Assembly (NCBI GenBank): GCA_934699305.1
Contig: CAKUWM010000028.1
Location: forward strand, 1-16,815
Direction of reading: 5' to 3'
DNA length: 16,815 nucleotides
From: an uncultured Saprospiraceae bacterium
GTDB lineage: Bacteria > Bacteroidota > Bacteroidia > Chitinophagales > Saprospiraceae
Shown: one piece after another, positions 7,166 through 14,644 of the stretch
Numbering within the stretch: position 1 is the stretch's first letter
How the letters are laid out: each line of letters begins with the position of its first letter
Notes under the pieces: generated by a model
Told to the model about the DNA's origin: nothing
What the model saw: only the letters and a program-made list of their open reading frames with translations
Databases searched by the model: none
Position numbers and translations under genes: made by a program

Positions 7166-8752
7166 TTATGCTTCAACTATTTTAAAGTTAAAGTCCAATG
7201 GATCACTACACTCTTTCATTTTATCAATTATTTCTTTTCCACTCATAATATAAAAGCTTAAAAAACTTTCTACCCTTTCCTGGAGCCCGTTGTTAGGAAA
7301 AAACTTCTGATGAAGACTATGTAGCTGTTGAAGTTCAATCTCATGTTTACCGGACAAAGCTTTTCTAACTCTCGCTTCAATATGGGAAAGCGTCTTAAAA
7401 AAGGTAGCTGTCTCTGACCCGACAAAGCCCTTCAAGGTAGGATCTACTTGCTGTACTTTATTTTGAATATCAGCAATAACCTTAGCCAAAGCCTTCGTCT
7501 CACTGCCAAATGATAACGATACTTCTGTCTGAGTTGCCAAAAACTCTGACTTCAGTTCATTTTCATCTTTAAATAGCTCTATGATAGAAATATTGATTCT
7601 ATCCAACTTTTTCAGCGACGTCTGATCCACAATTACAAAGCTATCCCTCCGGACCAACATAGGCATTGTAATTTCAAATGCTTCAAACAATAGCTTTCGA
7701 TCTGACCAATACGCCAGTTCTCCTCCGCCTCCGACATAAGCCACTGTCGGGAGTAAAAAATCCTGATAAATCGGTCTCATAATGACATTGGGGCTAAATC
7801 TATCGGGATTATCCTCAATTTCTTTCATCATTTGCTCTACTGAAAATGAAATATCGGTCTGAACGATTTCAAATAAGTCTCCTTTTCTTTCAATACGATT
7901 CCGACCGTATTTCGATAAGTAGAAGAAGTTGATTGGTCGCACAAATGCCTGGGGTTTTAATCCTAACTCTTTCATCTTTTCCTGCTGCTTCGACACAAGT
8001 GGCTCAGCAACGCTTTCCATTATTTCCTTCTTAATTATCTGTCTAAATGCTTTTTTTCCTTTTACATCGTCTGCATTCAAAATAAGAAGTGGATAATCTT
8101 CCATAAACTCATTGATAAAAAGGGTCATAGCCTCATTAACCGTCCGTCCCGGACAAAATGCGGAACGAATCAATGTGGCCAACTCCTCTGCATGTTCATT
8201 TGTTCCCAAGATGCCACACAATTCTTCAATTGCAGCATCCATATCGTCGGTTGTCATCCTGCCTATTGGCCCCGATTGTTGGGTATTCCAATGGATTTTT
8301 TTCTGGAAAACCATTGTATTGTTACACTCTTCCAGATCATGATCTTCGCCACCTATATAAAATATTGGTACAAAATTATAAGCCGGAAGGGCATCCTTCG
8401 CCTGTTGAGCCAGCTTGATCGAAGATATTATCTTGGTTATAAAATACAAAGGCCCACCAAATAAGTATGGTTGGTGTGCTGTTACCATGGCATAAGTATC
8501 GACATCTAACAAGCTATCAATCAGCCAATTGCGTCCTTTTATACCTAATTTGTCATATTGACATGAAAGAATATCATGGATTAACTGTCTGTCAAAAGGC
8601 TTTGCCTGTCGATCGGAGATAACCTTTTTAATGGATTGTATTTCAGTTTTCCATGGGATTAATTCTTCAAAGAGTGCTTGATTATTAGCAAACAACTTAT
8701 CAAAAGTGCTTAATTGTTGTACTTTTTCAAATGGCAATTTTTGACAACACAT
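7166..8752 (-). CDS. bshC: Bacillithiol biosynthesis cysteine-adding enzyme BshC
   Basis: BshC is the proposed ligase that adds cysteine to glucosaminyl-malate, the last step of bacillithiol synthesis. The 528 residues match the family length. Characteristic blocks are TAHQPYLFGGPLYFITKIIS (91-110), corresponding to the T-G-Q-Q-x-G-L-x-x-G-P-L-Y motif, VPIFYIGGEDHDLEE (128-142), and RPIYQDFLLPTVAYVGGGGELAYW (326-349, named here by its ends). A helical, coiled-coil-like region follows (about 375-440). The second motif position reads A-H-Q rather than G-Q-Q; as I recall, His is common in Bacteroidota members. bshA and bshB are not nearby. A TonB receptor lies 112 bp upstream on the same strand, and bshC may share its transcript or use its own promoter. 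Confidence 0.94.
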   Translation of the reverse strand: MCCQKLPFEKVQQLSTFDKLFANNQALFEELIPWKTEIQSIKKVISDRQAKPFDRQLIHDILSCQYDKLGIKGRNWLIDSLLDVDTYAMVTAHQPYLFGGPLYFITKIISSIKLAQQAKDALPAYNFVPIFYIGGEDHDLEECNNTMVFQKKIHWNTQQSGPIGRMTTDDMDAAIEELCGILGTNEHAEELATLIRSAFCPGRTVNEAMTLFINEFMEDYPLLILNADDVKGKKAFRQIIKKEIMESVAEPLVSKQQEKMKELGLKPQAFVRPINFFYLSKYGRNRIERKGDLFEIVQTDISFSVEQMMKEIEDNPDRFSPNVIMRPIYQDFLLPTVAYVGGGGELAYWSDRKLLFEAFEITMPMLVRRDSFVIVDQTSLKKLDRINISIIELFKDENELKSEFLATQTEVSLSFGSETKALAKVIADIQNKVQQVDPTLKGFVGSETATFFKTLSHIEARVRKALSGKHEIELQQLHSLHQKFFPNNGLQERVESFLSFYIMSGKEIIDKMKECSDPLDFNFKIVEA

Positions 8753-8788
8753 AATATCTCTTTTATACGCAACGGGAACAAGGAGGAA

Positions 8789-8819
8789 TAAAAATAGTTT
8801 ATTATGAGCAATAATTCAA
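8789..8819 (-). promoter_or_regulatory. Candidate bshC promoter
   Basis: On the minus strand TTG (8817-8819), a 20-nt spacer and TATTTTTA (8789-8796) resemble the Bacteroidota promoter, with the last base of the -7 box differing (A for G). The leader would be about 32 nt. The 13-nt palindrome taagactgtctta (8828-8840) lies just upstream, between the receptor stop codon and this site. Confidence 0.3.
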
Positions 8820-8864
8820 TAATGGAATAAGACTGTCTTACCTCAGTTTATTGCTACCGTTTGA

Positions 8865-10760
8865 TTATAATCCAAATCCAAAACCAATTTCAATATATCT
8901 ACCGGGCATCGGCCTATAGGCAATCATTTCATAAGGCCGGTTGAATACATTTTCAATTTTCACCATCAAGTTTGTTCTTATTTGCTTAATTTTAAGGCGA
9001 TAATGTCCTTCAACATCTAACAAAGCAAAGGATTTTAAAGCATAATCCGCCGAATTATCAGCTGTAGTATATCTCGATGAAACATATCGCCAGGAAGGTT
9101 TCAGGGTAAATGTTCGATATGTAATCGGGAGTGAAAGAGATTGTTGGCTTAAAGGAACATAAATCAATCGTTTTCCCACTTGAGCCGGATTGCCCAGGTA
9201 TTTTTTCAAAACAATTGGATTGGCAATATTCAGATTGTAATTCAATTCAAGCTTCAGATCATGCCCAATCGCCCATTTTAATGCATTGTGGAAGTCAATT
9301 CCCTGAGAACGAACCTTTTGCACATTAAAGGGTCTCCAAAAGTCACCATTCACCTGAATCCATCCTATCCAATCGTCCACGACATTGTTAAATATAGCCA
9401 TAGACGAAGACATATTCCAATTATTTTTAATATTCTTTTTAAAATAAATACCCAGCTCAATAGACTTATTCGTTTCATAATTTAATTGCGGGTTTCCTGA
9501 TAACGGCCAATACCGATCATTCATAGTTGGCATTTGGCGCGTCTCGGCATACGAAAGTGTCCACTTCAAGTCAGAACCAAGCTGTGTTCCACCAAAAAGT
9601 CGGAAAGACGGCTTTATGCTTTTGCCATTTCGAATCATTTGCTGAACATTAAATCCATAATCAAGCCAATCCGGCTCGTCTTTTTGAAATTCAATAGTTC
9701 CAATATGCAAGAATTCATCGGGAGCTGTAACTTCAGAGCTTTGCACATGATAGTATGTCTGATTCAGGTGAACATTTAATTTATGATTCCAACGTCGATA
9801 CTCCCAACGTAAAGAAAATGGTATAGAAGTAACATGATAGTTTAAGGAAGAGGCAATACTCCTGACCGGAAAATAATTCAATATATCGTACATTACAGCC
9901 GAATTGAAAGAAACAACACTTTGGGCATTTAAATATGTAATCCACGATACACCACCTTTGAATGATTGATCAGCCTGAAAGGAAACAGGACCATTGGCAG
10001 TAATTGGAGGAGGAATACCCCGAGCTGCATTGCTGTAATGCAAGCGTACTTCCAATTTTGACTTATTCATGCGAAGGTCTGTTGCATTTGAGACATTAAA
10101 CTGCCTAATATCAGCGTTTTGTAATCTTTCTTTATATGGATTAAAGCCGGTCACAGGTTTGTACCAATAGTCATTTTTAGACGAGATATATCCAACCTGG
10201 AGGTTATTGGTTAAAATATTTTTCCTTAATGTGTAGCCCGCGTTAACCTTATAAGTAGAAAAAGAACCGACTGAGATGGCTCCATGCAAGGTTTCACTAC
10301 TCGTAGGAATAATTTCATTAATCCATACACTTCCACCTGCTCCGGAAATATTCCCTTCGACGGGACTATTGGATTTATTAAAGAGAACTTGAGTGGAAGC
10401 GGGATAGATACCTTGCAAATTAAGGTCAAAAGTCCCATTTAGCGGGCTATTCAATAGGAATCCGTTCCAAAATATCTTGGTACTGCTTGCGCCAAATCCT
10501 CTATTGCCCATTGTTACTAATCCACCGCTATTATATGCCTTAAGGTAAACACCATCACTTTGCAAGAGCTCTGCCACGGACTTTTCACCAAGTAGATAGT
10601 TGGAATCAACTTGGTGTTTTATGATAAAAGAGGAAGAAGCCGGCGGCCTATTAAATGAGGAAGTAATGGTATATTCAGCCAGCTCCAAATTCATAGCCTG
10701 AGTAAAACCGCTCATTTGTATCAAAAAAAACAAGCATGTAATAAAAACAACCTTTTTCAT
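8865..10760 (-). CDS. TonB-dependent outer-membrane receptor, short BtuB-like type
   Basis: This is a predicted energy-dependent outer-membrane importer. From the ATG at 10760 the protein has 631 residues. An in-frame TTG four codons upstream is possible, but the ATG gives a clean signal peptide that starts MKKVVFITCLFF and ends near TQA at residues 20-22. A plug domain follows (about 60-150): SVAELLQSDGVYLKAY, then VTMGNRGFGASSTKIFWNG, then SGAGGSVWINE. The rest is a 22-strand-type barrel with many aromatic strand ends, ending in EIGFGFGL. There is no N-terminal carboxypeptidase-like or SusC signature, so it is not a SusC glycan receptor and no SusD partner is present. Size and plug recall cobalamin/siderophore receptors, but the ligand cannot be read from the sequence. 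bshC follows on the same strand. Confidence 0.88.
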   Translation of the reverse strand: MKKVVFITCLFFLIQMSGFTQAMNLELAEYTITSSFNRPPASSSFIIKHQVDSNYLLGEKSVAELLQSDGVYLKAYNSGGLVTMGNRGFGASSTKIFWNGFLLNSPLNGTFDLNLQGIYPASTQVLFNKSNSPVEGNISGAGGSVWINEIIPTSSETLHGAISVGSFSTYKVNAGYTLRKNILTNNLQVGYISSKNDYWYKPVTGFNPYKERLQNADIRQFNVSNATDLRMNKSKLEVRLHYSNAARGIPPPITANGPVSFQADQSFKGGVSWITYLNAQSVVSFNSAVMYDILNYFPVRSIASSLNYHVTSIPFSLRWEYRRWNHKLNVHLNQTYYHVQSSEVTAPDEFLHIGTIEFQKDEPDWLDYGFNVQQMIRNGKSIKPSFRLFGGTQLGSDLKWTLSYAETRQMPTMNDRYWPLSGNPQLNYETNKSIELGIYFKKNIKNNWNMSSSMAIFNNVVDDWIGWIQVNGDFWRPFNVQKVRSQGIDFHNALKWAIGHDLKLELNYNLNIANPIVLKKYLGNPAQVGKRLIYVPLSQQSLSLPITYRTFTLKPSWRYVSSRYTTADNSADYALKSFALLDVEGHYRLKIKQIRTNLMVKIENVFNRPYEMIAYRPMPGRYIEIGFGFGL

Positions 10761-10769
10761 ATTAGTGTA

Positions 10770-10777
10770 CAAATGTA
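10770..10777 (-). promoter_or_regulatory. Candidate -7 element of the TonB receptor
   Basis: TACATTTG on the minus strand matches TAnnTTTG exactly and lies only 9 nt before the ATG at 10760. The predicted transcription start, about 4 nt downstream of the box, would leave a 5' leader of about 5 nt. No good TTG is found 18-20 nt further upstream, so this is tentative. Confidence 0.3.
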
Positions 10778-11021
10778 TAATAATATACTTTATGAAACTT
10801 CACATTTCCACCAATGATATCATCCTGACATTATGATGCAACAATTAGCCTATTTATCCATTGTAATTACCGTTAACGATGCAGTAAAAGATATTTTATA
10901 ATAAAAGTGCAACCGTTTGAGCAATATTTGTGTTATTCACGTTAGTTATTATTTAAGCATTTAAAAAAGTGCCTAAAAGGGTTGCAGAAAAAAATAAAAC
11001 AAATGAATTGTTTAAAAAAAT

Positions 11022-11029
11022 TATTTTTG
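11022..11029 (+). promoter_or_regulatory. Candidate queA -7 element
   Basis: TATTTTTG matches the Bacteroidota -7 consensus and lies 32 bp before the queA ATG, giving a leader of about 29 nt. A TTG at 11008-11010 is 11 nt upstream, too close for a standard -33 box. Confidence 0.4.
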
Positions 11030-11061
11030 CGCTCAAAATAGGCTGATAGAAATTATTAATT

Positions 11062-12126
11062 ATGAGATACAAACTTTCAAACTTCAATTTTGATCTACCA
11101 AAAAATAAAATTGCGCAGTTTCCTTCTGAACAACGTGAATTGGCCAAATTGATGGTTGTTCACAAAGATACTGGCAAGATTGAGCATAAAGTTTTCAAAG
11201 ATATTCTGGATTATTTTGACGCCGGGGATGTCATGATTAGAAATGACACGAAAGTCTTCCCTGCGCGTTTATATGGAAAGAAAGAAAAGACAGGAGCAAC
11301 CATTGAAGTATTTTTACTTCGGGAGTTAAACAGTGAAATGAAATTGTGGGATGTCTTGGTTGACCCCGCCAGAAAAATAAGAGTGGGCAATAAGCTTTAC
11401 TTCAATGATGCCAAAGGAAATGAAGTACTGGTAGCCGAAGTTGTGGACAATACCACTTCACGGGGAAGAACCATAAGGTTTTTCTACGACGGTGACTCAG
11501 AAGCTTTTATGAAAATTTTAGACCAATTGGGAAATACACCACTTCCGAAATACATCAACCGCAATGCCAATGAATTGGATAAAGAAAGGTATCAAACCGT
11601 CTATGCCAAGTCTATCGGAGCCGTTGCAGCCCCTACAGCAGGACTTCATTTTAGTAAGGATTTATTAAAACGCTTAGAAATAAAAGGTGTGGACTTCGCT
11701 GAGTTGACATTACACATCGGCCTGGGCACCTTTAGAAGTATTGATGTAGAGGATTTGAGCAAACATAAAATGGAAGCCGAGTATTTCAAAATATCTGATA
11801 TCGCAGCTGACAAAGTAAATAAAGCTAAGCTAGAAAAGCATCGCGTATGTGCAATAGGCACCACATCGATGCGTTCAATAGAATCCGCCGTCTCTGCAGA
11901 AGGTATGCTGAAAGCAGCAGAAGGATGGACCAATAAATTTATTTTTCCACCCTACCCTTTTAGCATCGCTGATTCAATGCTTACCAACTTTCACCTGCCG
12001 AAATCAAGCCTAATCATAATGATTTGCGCCTTTGGCGGCTATGAATTAATCATGGATGCATATCAGGAAGCTATCAAGAATGATTACAACTTCTATTCAT
12101 ACGGAGACGCAATGTTAATAATCTAA
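11062..12126 (+). CDS. queA: S-adenosylmethionine:tRNA ribosyltransferase-isomerase
   Basis: QueA transfers and isomerises the ribosyl group of S-adenosylmethionine onto 7-aminomethyl-7-deazaguanine in tRNA, forming epoxyqueuosine at wobble position 34 of GUN-anticodon tRNAs. The 354 residues match the family. Hallmarks are RNDTKVFPARLYG (60-72), the PLPKYINR block (160-167), SIGAVAAPTAGLHF (184-197), TLHIGLGTF (216-224), GTTSMRSIES (266-275), TNFHLPKSSLI (308-318) and the C-terminal YGDAMLI (347-353). The ATG at 11062 fits the standard N-terminus (YKLSNFNFDLPKNKIAQFP). The gene is followed after 37 bp by a small acidic protein, with which it probably shares a transcript ending at the terminator near 12420. 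Other queuosine genes are absent from the window. Confidence 0.97.
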   Translation: MRYKLSNFNFDLPKNKIAQFPSEQRELAKLMVVHKDTGKIEHKVFKDILDYFDAGDVMIRNDTKVFPARLYGKKEKTGATIEVFLLRELNSEMKLWDVLVDPARKIRVGNKLYFNDAKGNEVLVAEVVDNTTSRGRTIRFFYDGDSEAFMKILDQLGNTPLPKYINRNANELDKERYQTVYAKSIGAVAAPTAGLHFSKDLLKRLEIKGVDFAELTLHIGLGTFRSIDVEDLSKHKMEAEYFKISDIAADKVNKAKLEKHRVCAIGTTSMRSIESAVSAEGMLKAAEGWTNKFIFPPYPFSIADSMLTNFHLPKSSLIIMICAFGGYELIMDAYQEAIKNDYNFYSYGDAMLII

Positions 12127-12163
12127 TTAAATATAATTAACCTCAACTAGTAAAACCTTAAAT

Positions 12164-12385
12164 ATGTATTGGACACTAGAATTGGCTCACCATCTTGAAG
12201 ATGCTCCCTGGCCGGCAACACGTGACGAGTTAATAGACTTTGCAATTCGTTCAGGTGCACCTTTGGAAGTAATTGAGAATTTACAGGAAATGGAAGAAGA
12301 AGGCGAAATGTTTGAAGGGATTGAAGACGTTTGGCCGGATTATCCACGAAGAGATGACTTCTTATTCAATGAAGACGAATATTAA
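12164..12385 (+). CDS. Small acidic DUF2795-type conserved protein
   Basis: This 73-residue protein matches what I recall of a strongly conserved Bacteroidota family annotated DUF2795: MYWTLELAHHLEDAPWPAT, then a helical segment RDELIDFAIRSGAPLEVIEN, and an acidic tail with VWPDYP and the terminus DDFLFNEDEY. I count 22 Asp/Glu, four Arg and no Lys, so it is very acidic. There is no signal peptide, membrane segment or metal-binding cysteine. The middle resembles a short helix-turn-helix-like fold (TRDELIDFAIRSGAPLEVIENL), but this is too little to claim nucleic-acid binding. The function is unknown. It lies 37 bp after queA and ends 9 bp before an intrinsic terminator, so it is probably the distal gene of a queA transcript. 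Confidence 0.88.
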   Translation: MYWTLELAHHLEDAPWPATRDELIDFAIRSGAPLEVIENLQEMEEEGEMFEGIEDVWPDYPRRDDFLFNEDEY

Positions 12386-12394
12386 TTAAAACAT

Positions 12395-12426
12395 ATAAGC
12401 TGACCGCCAATCAGCTTATTTTTTTA
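12395..12426 (+). terminator. Rho-independent terminator after the DUF2795 gene
   Basis: A perfect 9-bp stem (ataagctga 12395-12403, tcagcttat 12411-12419) with a 7-nt loop is followed by seven T residues. It is the clearest intrinsic terminator in the window and closes the queA/DUF2795 unit. It lies only about 10 bp before the cmk start codon. Confidence 0.85.
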
Positions 12427-12436
12427 TTCTACCGTT

Positions 12437-13114
12437 TTGCACAAGAAAATAAACATTGCGATAGACGGCTTCTCAGGTTGTGGGAAAAGCACACTTGCCA
12501 AGTCGTTAGCAAACAAATTAGACTATATTTACATCGACTCCGGCGCTATGTATCGGGCAGTCACTTACATGTTTTTGCAAAATGGGATTTCTCCTAATAA
12601 TGTGGCAGCTATAGAGCAAGAAATGGCAGCCATGGACATGCACTTTAAAAGAAAAGGCAACGCCGACCAACTTTATCTCAACGGCCAACATCTTGAAGAC
12701 GAATTAAGAAGTGTCGAAGTCACCGGTCAGGTAAGCCATTATGCGACCATTTCTGCAATAAGAGCTCGATTGGTTCAGATACAACAAGAACAAGCTGTCC
12801 ATAAAGGTTGTGTTATGGACGGTAGAGACATCGGCACTGTGGTTTTAAAAGATGCCGAATTAAAGCTGTTTTTAATATGTGATTTAGACATAAGAACTGC
12901 ACGCCGAAAAAAAGAATTGGACGAGAAAGAAATTTTTAGTACATTTGAATCTGTCAAGAAAAACTTTATTGAAAGAGATCGGATAGACTCAACAAGGGCG
13001 GATAGTCCGTTGATTCAAGCGTCAGATGCAATTCTGCTGGACAACTCATTTTTGAGTCAGGAAGAACTCTTGAATAAAGCACTTGACATGGCATATTTAA
13101 CCATGACAAGATAA
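12437..13114 (+). CDS. cmk: Cytidylate kinase
   Basis: Cmk phosphorylates CMP and dCMP to the diphosphates with ATP. The 225-residue length is normal. Seen in the sequence: Walker A loop GFSGCGKST (11-19), YIDSGAMYRAVT (32-43), the MDGRDIGTVV block (127-136), arginines of the lid (R153, R156, R157) and RDRIDSTRADSPL (180-192). The start is TTG: no ATG precedes the conserved INIAIDG strand, and an in-frame stop (TGA at 12401) lies within the upstream terminator stem, so TTG at 12437 gives the expected N-terminus MHKKINIAIDG. The stop codon is one base from the marC-family ATG, so cmk, the MarC-like gene and upp form a compact cluster. Confidence 0.96.
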   Translation: MHKKINIAIDGFSGCGKSTLAKSLANKLDYIYIDSGAMYRAVTYMFLQNGISPNNVAAIEQEMAAMDMHFKRKGNADQLYLNGQHLEDELRSVEVTGQVSHYATISAIRARLVQIQQEQAVHKGCVMDGRDIGTVVLKDAELKLFLICDLDIRTARRKKELDEKEIFSTFESVKKNFIERDRIDSTRADSPLIQASDAILLDNSFLSQEELLNKALDMAYLTMTR

Positions 13115-13115
13115 T

Positions 13116-13739
13116 ATGAGTCTATTCATTGCAGTGCTGGCTTCTCTGTTTTCTGTAGTTAATCCCATCGGAGCTCTACCGGTTTATACCTCTATGACGG
13201 ATAGTTACTCTACCAAAGAGAGAAATAGGACAGCCCTGCATACCAGCCTCTATTTCACGATGATATGTCTGGTTTTTTTCCTTGGAGGCTCTTTTATACT
13301 GAGTTTCTTTGGCATTTCTGTTCCGGCTTTAAGACTTGCCGGAGGACTTGTCATCCTAAATAGTGGATATAGCCTTTTGAATGGCAAAGTAATCCGCTCA
13401 GAAGCCATCAATGATAAGGTAAAAGCCGAAGCCAAGGCAAAAGAAGATATCAGTTTCAGTCCTTTAGCCATGCCCTTGCTTTCAGGTCCCGGCTCCATAT
13501 CACTATTAATTAGCTTATACGCAATACACGACAGTTGGGACAAAAGAGGTATCATCATAGGGGTATTGTTTTCATTAGGATTAATAATCTATATCATGCT
13601 GTTGAGTGCCCCTTATATCGCCCGCCTCCTCGGCGAAGCAGGGATGAAAGCTGTAACAAGGATAATGGGTTTTATCGTCATGGCAATAGCATGTGAATAT
13701 ATCGTAAGCGGTGCCATGAACCTCATAAACAAACATTGA
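13116..13739 (+). CDS. MarC family inner-membrane protein
   Basis: The 207 residues carry about six hydrophobic segments (near 1-24, 43-65, 68-90, 113-135, 142-165 and 178-203) and the MarC-family signatures NPIGALPVY (16-24) and SPLAMPLLSGPGSIS (115-129). A charged loop rich in Lys/Glu/Ala lies near 90-112. MarC/YchE/YhgN proteins are six-helix integral membrane proteins. The original link to multiple antibiotic resistance was withdrawn for E. coli MarC, and the transport substrate is not established. The gene starts one base after the cmk stop codon and ends 12 bp before upp, suggesting co-transcription and probably translational coupling with cmk. No functional link to pyrimidine metabolism can be shown from the sequence. 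Confidence 0.92.
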   Translation: MSLFIAVLASLFSVVNPIGALPVYTSMTDSYSTKERNRTALHTSLYFTMICLVFFLGGSFILSFFGISVPALRLAGGLVILNSGYSLLNGKVIRSEAINDKVKAEAKAKEDISFSPLAMPLLSGPGSISLLISLYAIHDSWDKRGIIIGVLFSLGLIIYIMLLSAPYIARLLGEAGMKAVTRIMGFIVMAIACEYIVSGAMNLINKH

Positions 13740-13751
13740 TAAGGTCAACTT

Positions 13752-14423
13752 ATGGAAAAACAAGCTTCTAAAATAGTCAATAATCTTTCAGAAACCAATT
13801 CATTTATCAACCAAATTGTCTATGAGTTGCGCCACATCAATATCCAGAAAGATAGAGCCAGGTTTAGAAATAACTTAGAAAAATTTGGTGTTCTGGCAGC
13901 ATACGAAGTATCTAAATCTCTTAACTATTCTGCTGAAGAAGTTCAAACTTCCTTAGGTTCCACCTTTATAGAAACCATTGACGACTCCATCGTTCTATTA
14001 TCTATCTTGAGAGCAGGAATCCCTTTACAATACGGTGTCCTCAATTTAATGGATCAAGCAGAGACCGGCTTCATCGCTGCCTATCGAAAAGAAAAACCCG
14101 ACGGGAGTTTTGACATCAAGATGGATTATATCACTTGTCCCAACCTGAATAATAAAGTTGTCATCTTCACTGACTCAATGCTCGCCACCGGTTCTTCTCT
14201 GGATAATGCCATGAAAATGATTGAAAATTATGGCACACCCAAAGAGATTCACCTCATTTCCGTTATCGCTTCAGAATATGCTATTGATCAGGTAAGACGC
14301 CTCTACCCCGCCATAAAAATATGGGTCGGCGCCATTGATGAGGAACTAACAGCCAAGTCATATATAGTTCCCGGTCTGGGTGATGCAGGGGATTTAGCTT
14401 ATGGTGAGAAACTCCAGGGTTAA
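13752..14423 (+). CDS. upp: Uracil phosphoribosyltransferase
   Basis: Upp makes UMP from uracil and PRPP, salvaging uracil in the cytoplasm. The 223 residues include ILRAG (85-89), the PRPP loop VVIFTDSMLATGSSL (136-150) and the uracil-binding C-terminal block YIVPGLGDAGDLAYG (204-218), which separates it from PyrR and from other phosphoribosyltransferases. The PRPP loop reads DSMLATG where most UPRTases have DPMLATG, so position 142 is Ser instead of Pro. The ATG lies 12 bp after the MarC-like gene; with cmk upstream, the cluster joins a UMP-producing salvage enzyme with a CMP kinase. The next gene starts 221 bp later with no strong terminator between, so transcription might continue. Confidence 0.95.
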   Translation: MEKQASKIVNNLSETNSFINQIVYELRHINIQKDRARFRNNLEKFGVLAAYEVSKSLNYSAEEVQTSLGSTFIETIDDSIVLLSILRAGIPLQYGVLNLMDQAETGFIAAYRKEKPDGSFDIKMDYITCPNLNNKVVIFTDSMLATGSSLDNAMKMIENYGTPKEIHLISVIASEYAIDQVRRLYPAIKIWVGAIDEELTAKSYIVPGLGDAGDLAYGEKLQG

Positions 14424-14644
14424 TTCCAAATGCCACAGTCGAAGCTTTCCAACACCGAAGTGCACTGATTATGAGAGAAATACCGATGCACGAATCATTT
14501 TATCCATTGTATTTAGACACTGATTATCACTTATTTATCGATACAATATTTTTTAATGCAGATTTTGGGTTGAATATAATAATCTTAGCATAAGACATTA
14601 GTTTTCGCAAATATTCATTTTCTTTGTCATTCTAAACAGAAAAT

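Larger units (their letters stand above)
10761..11061. other. Divergent intergenic region between the TonB receptor and queA
   Basis: About 300 bp without a gene separate two divergently transcribed genes. It holds candidate -7 boxes for both sides (10770-10777 minus, 11022-11029 plus) and an 8-bp palindrome cgttaacg (10871-10878). I looked for cobalamin-riboswitch hallmarks on the receptor strand, such as a B12 box like GCCACTG, and saw none. No tRNA or other RNA gene is recognisable. Confidence 0.5.

Noticed and set aside
8112..8464. Three overlapping plus-strand open frames within bshC
   Set aside because: All are opposite-strand shadows of the bshC reading frame.
8828..8840. Palindrome taagactgtctta between the receptor and bshC
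   Set aside because: Only 5 bp of stem with a 3-nt loop and no T-run; a regulator site is possible but unsupported.
10761..10772. TTG start of the TonB receptor four codons upstream
   Set aside because: The ATG at 10760 gives a standard MKK signal peptide; the extra MYTN adds nothing and overlaps a candidate promoter box.
10761..11061. Cobalamin riboswitch upstream of the TonB receptor
   Set aside because: No B12 box or expected stem layout is visible, and the best -7 box leaves almost no leader.
11646..11933. 95-codon minus-strand open frame inside queA
   Set aside because: It is antisense to conserved QueA motifs; nothing supports translation.
13250..13558. 102-codon minus-strand open frame inside the MarC-like gene
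   Set aside because: Shadow of a hydrophobic coding sequence; no family resemblance.
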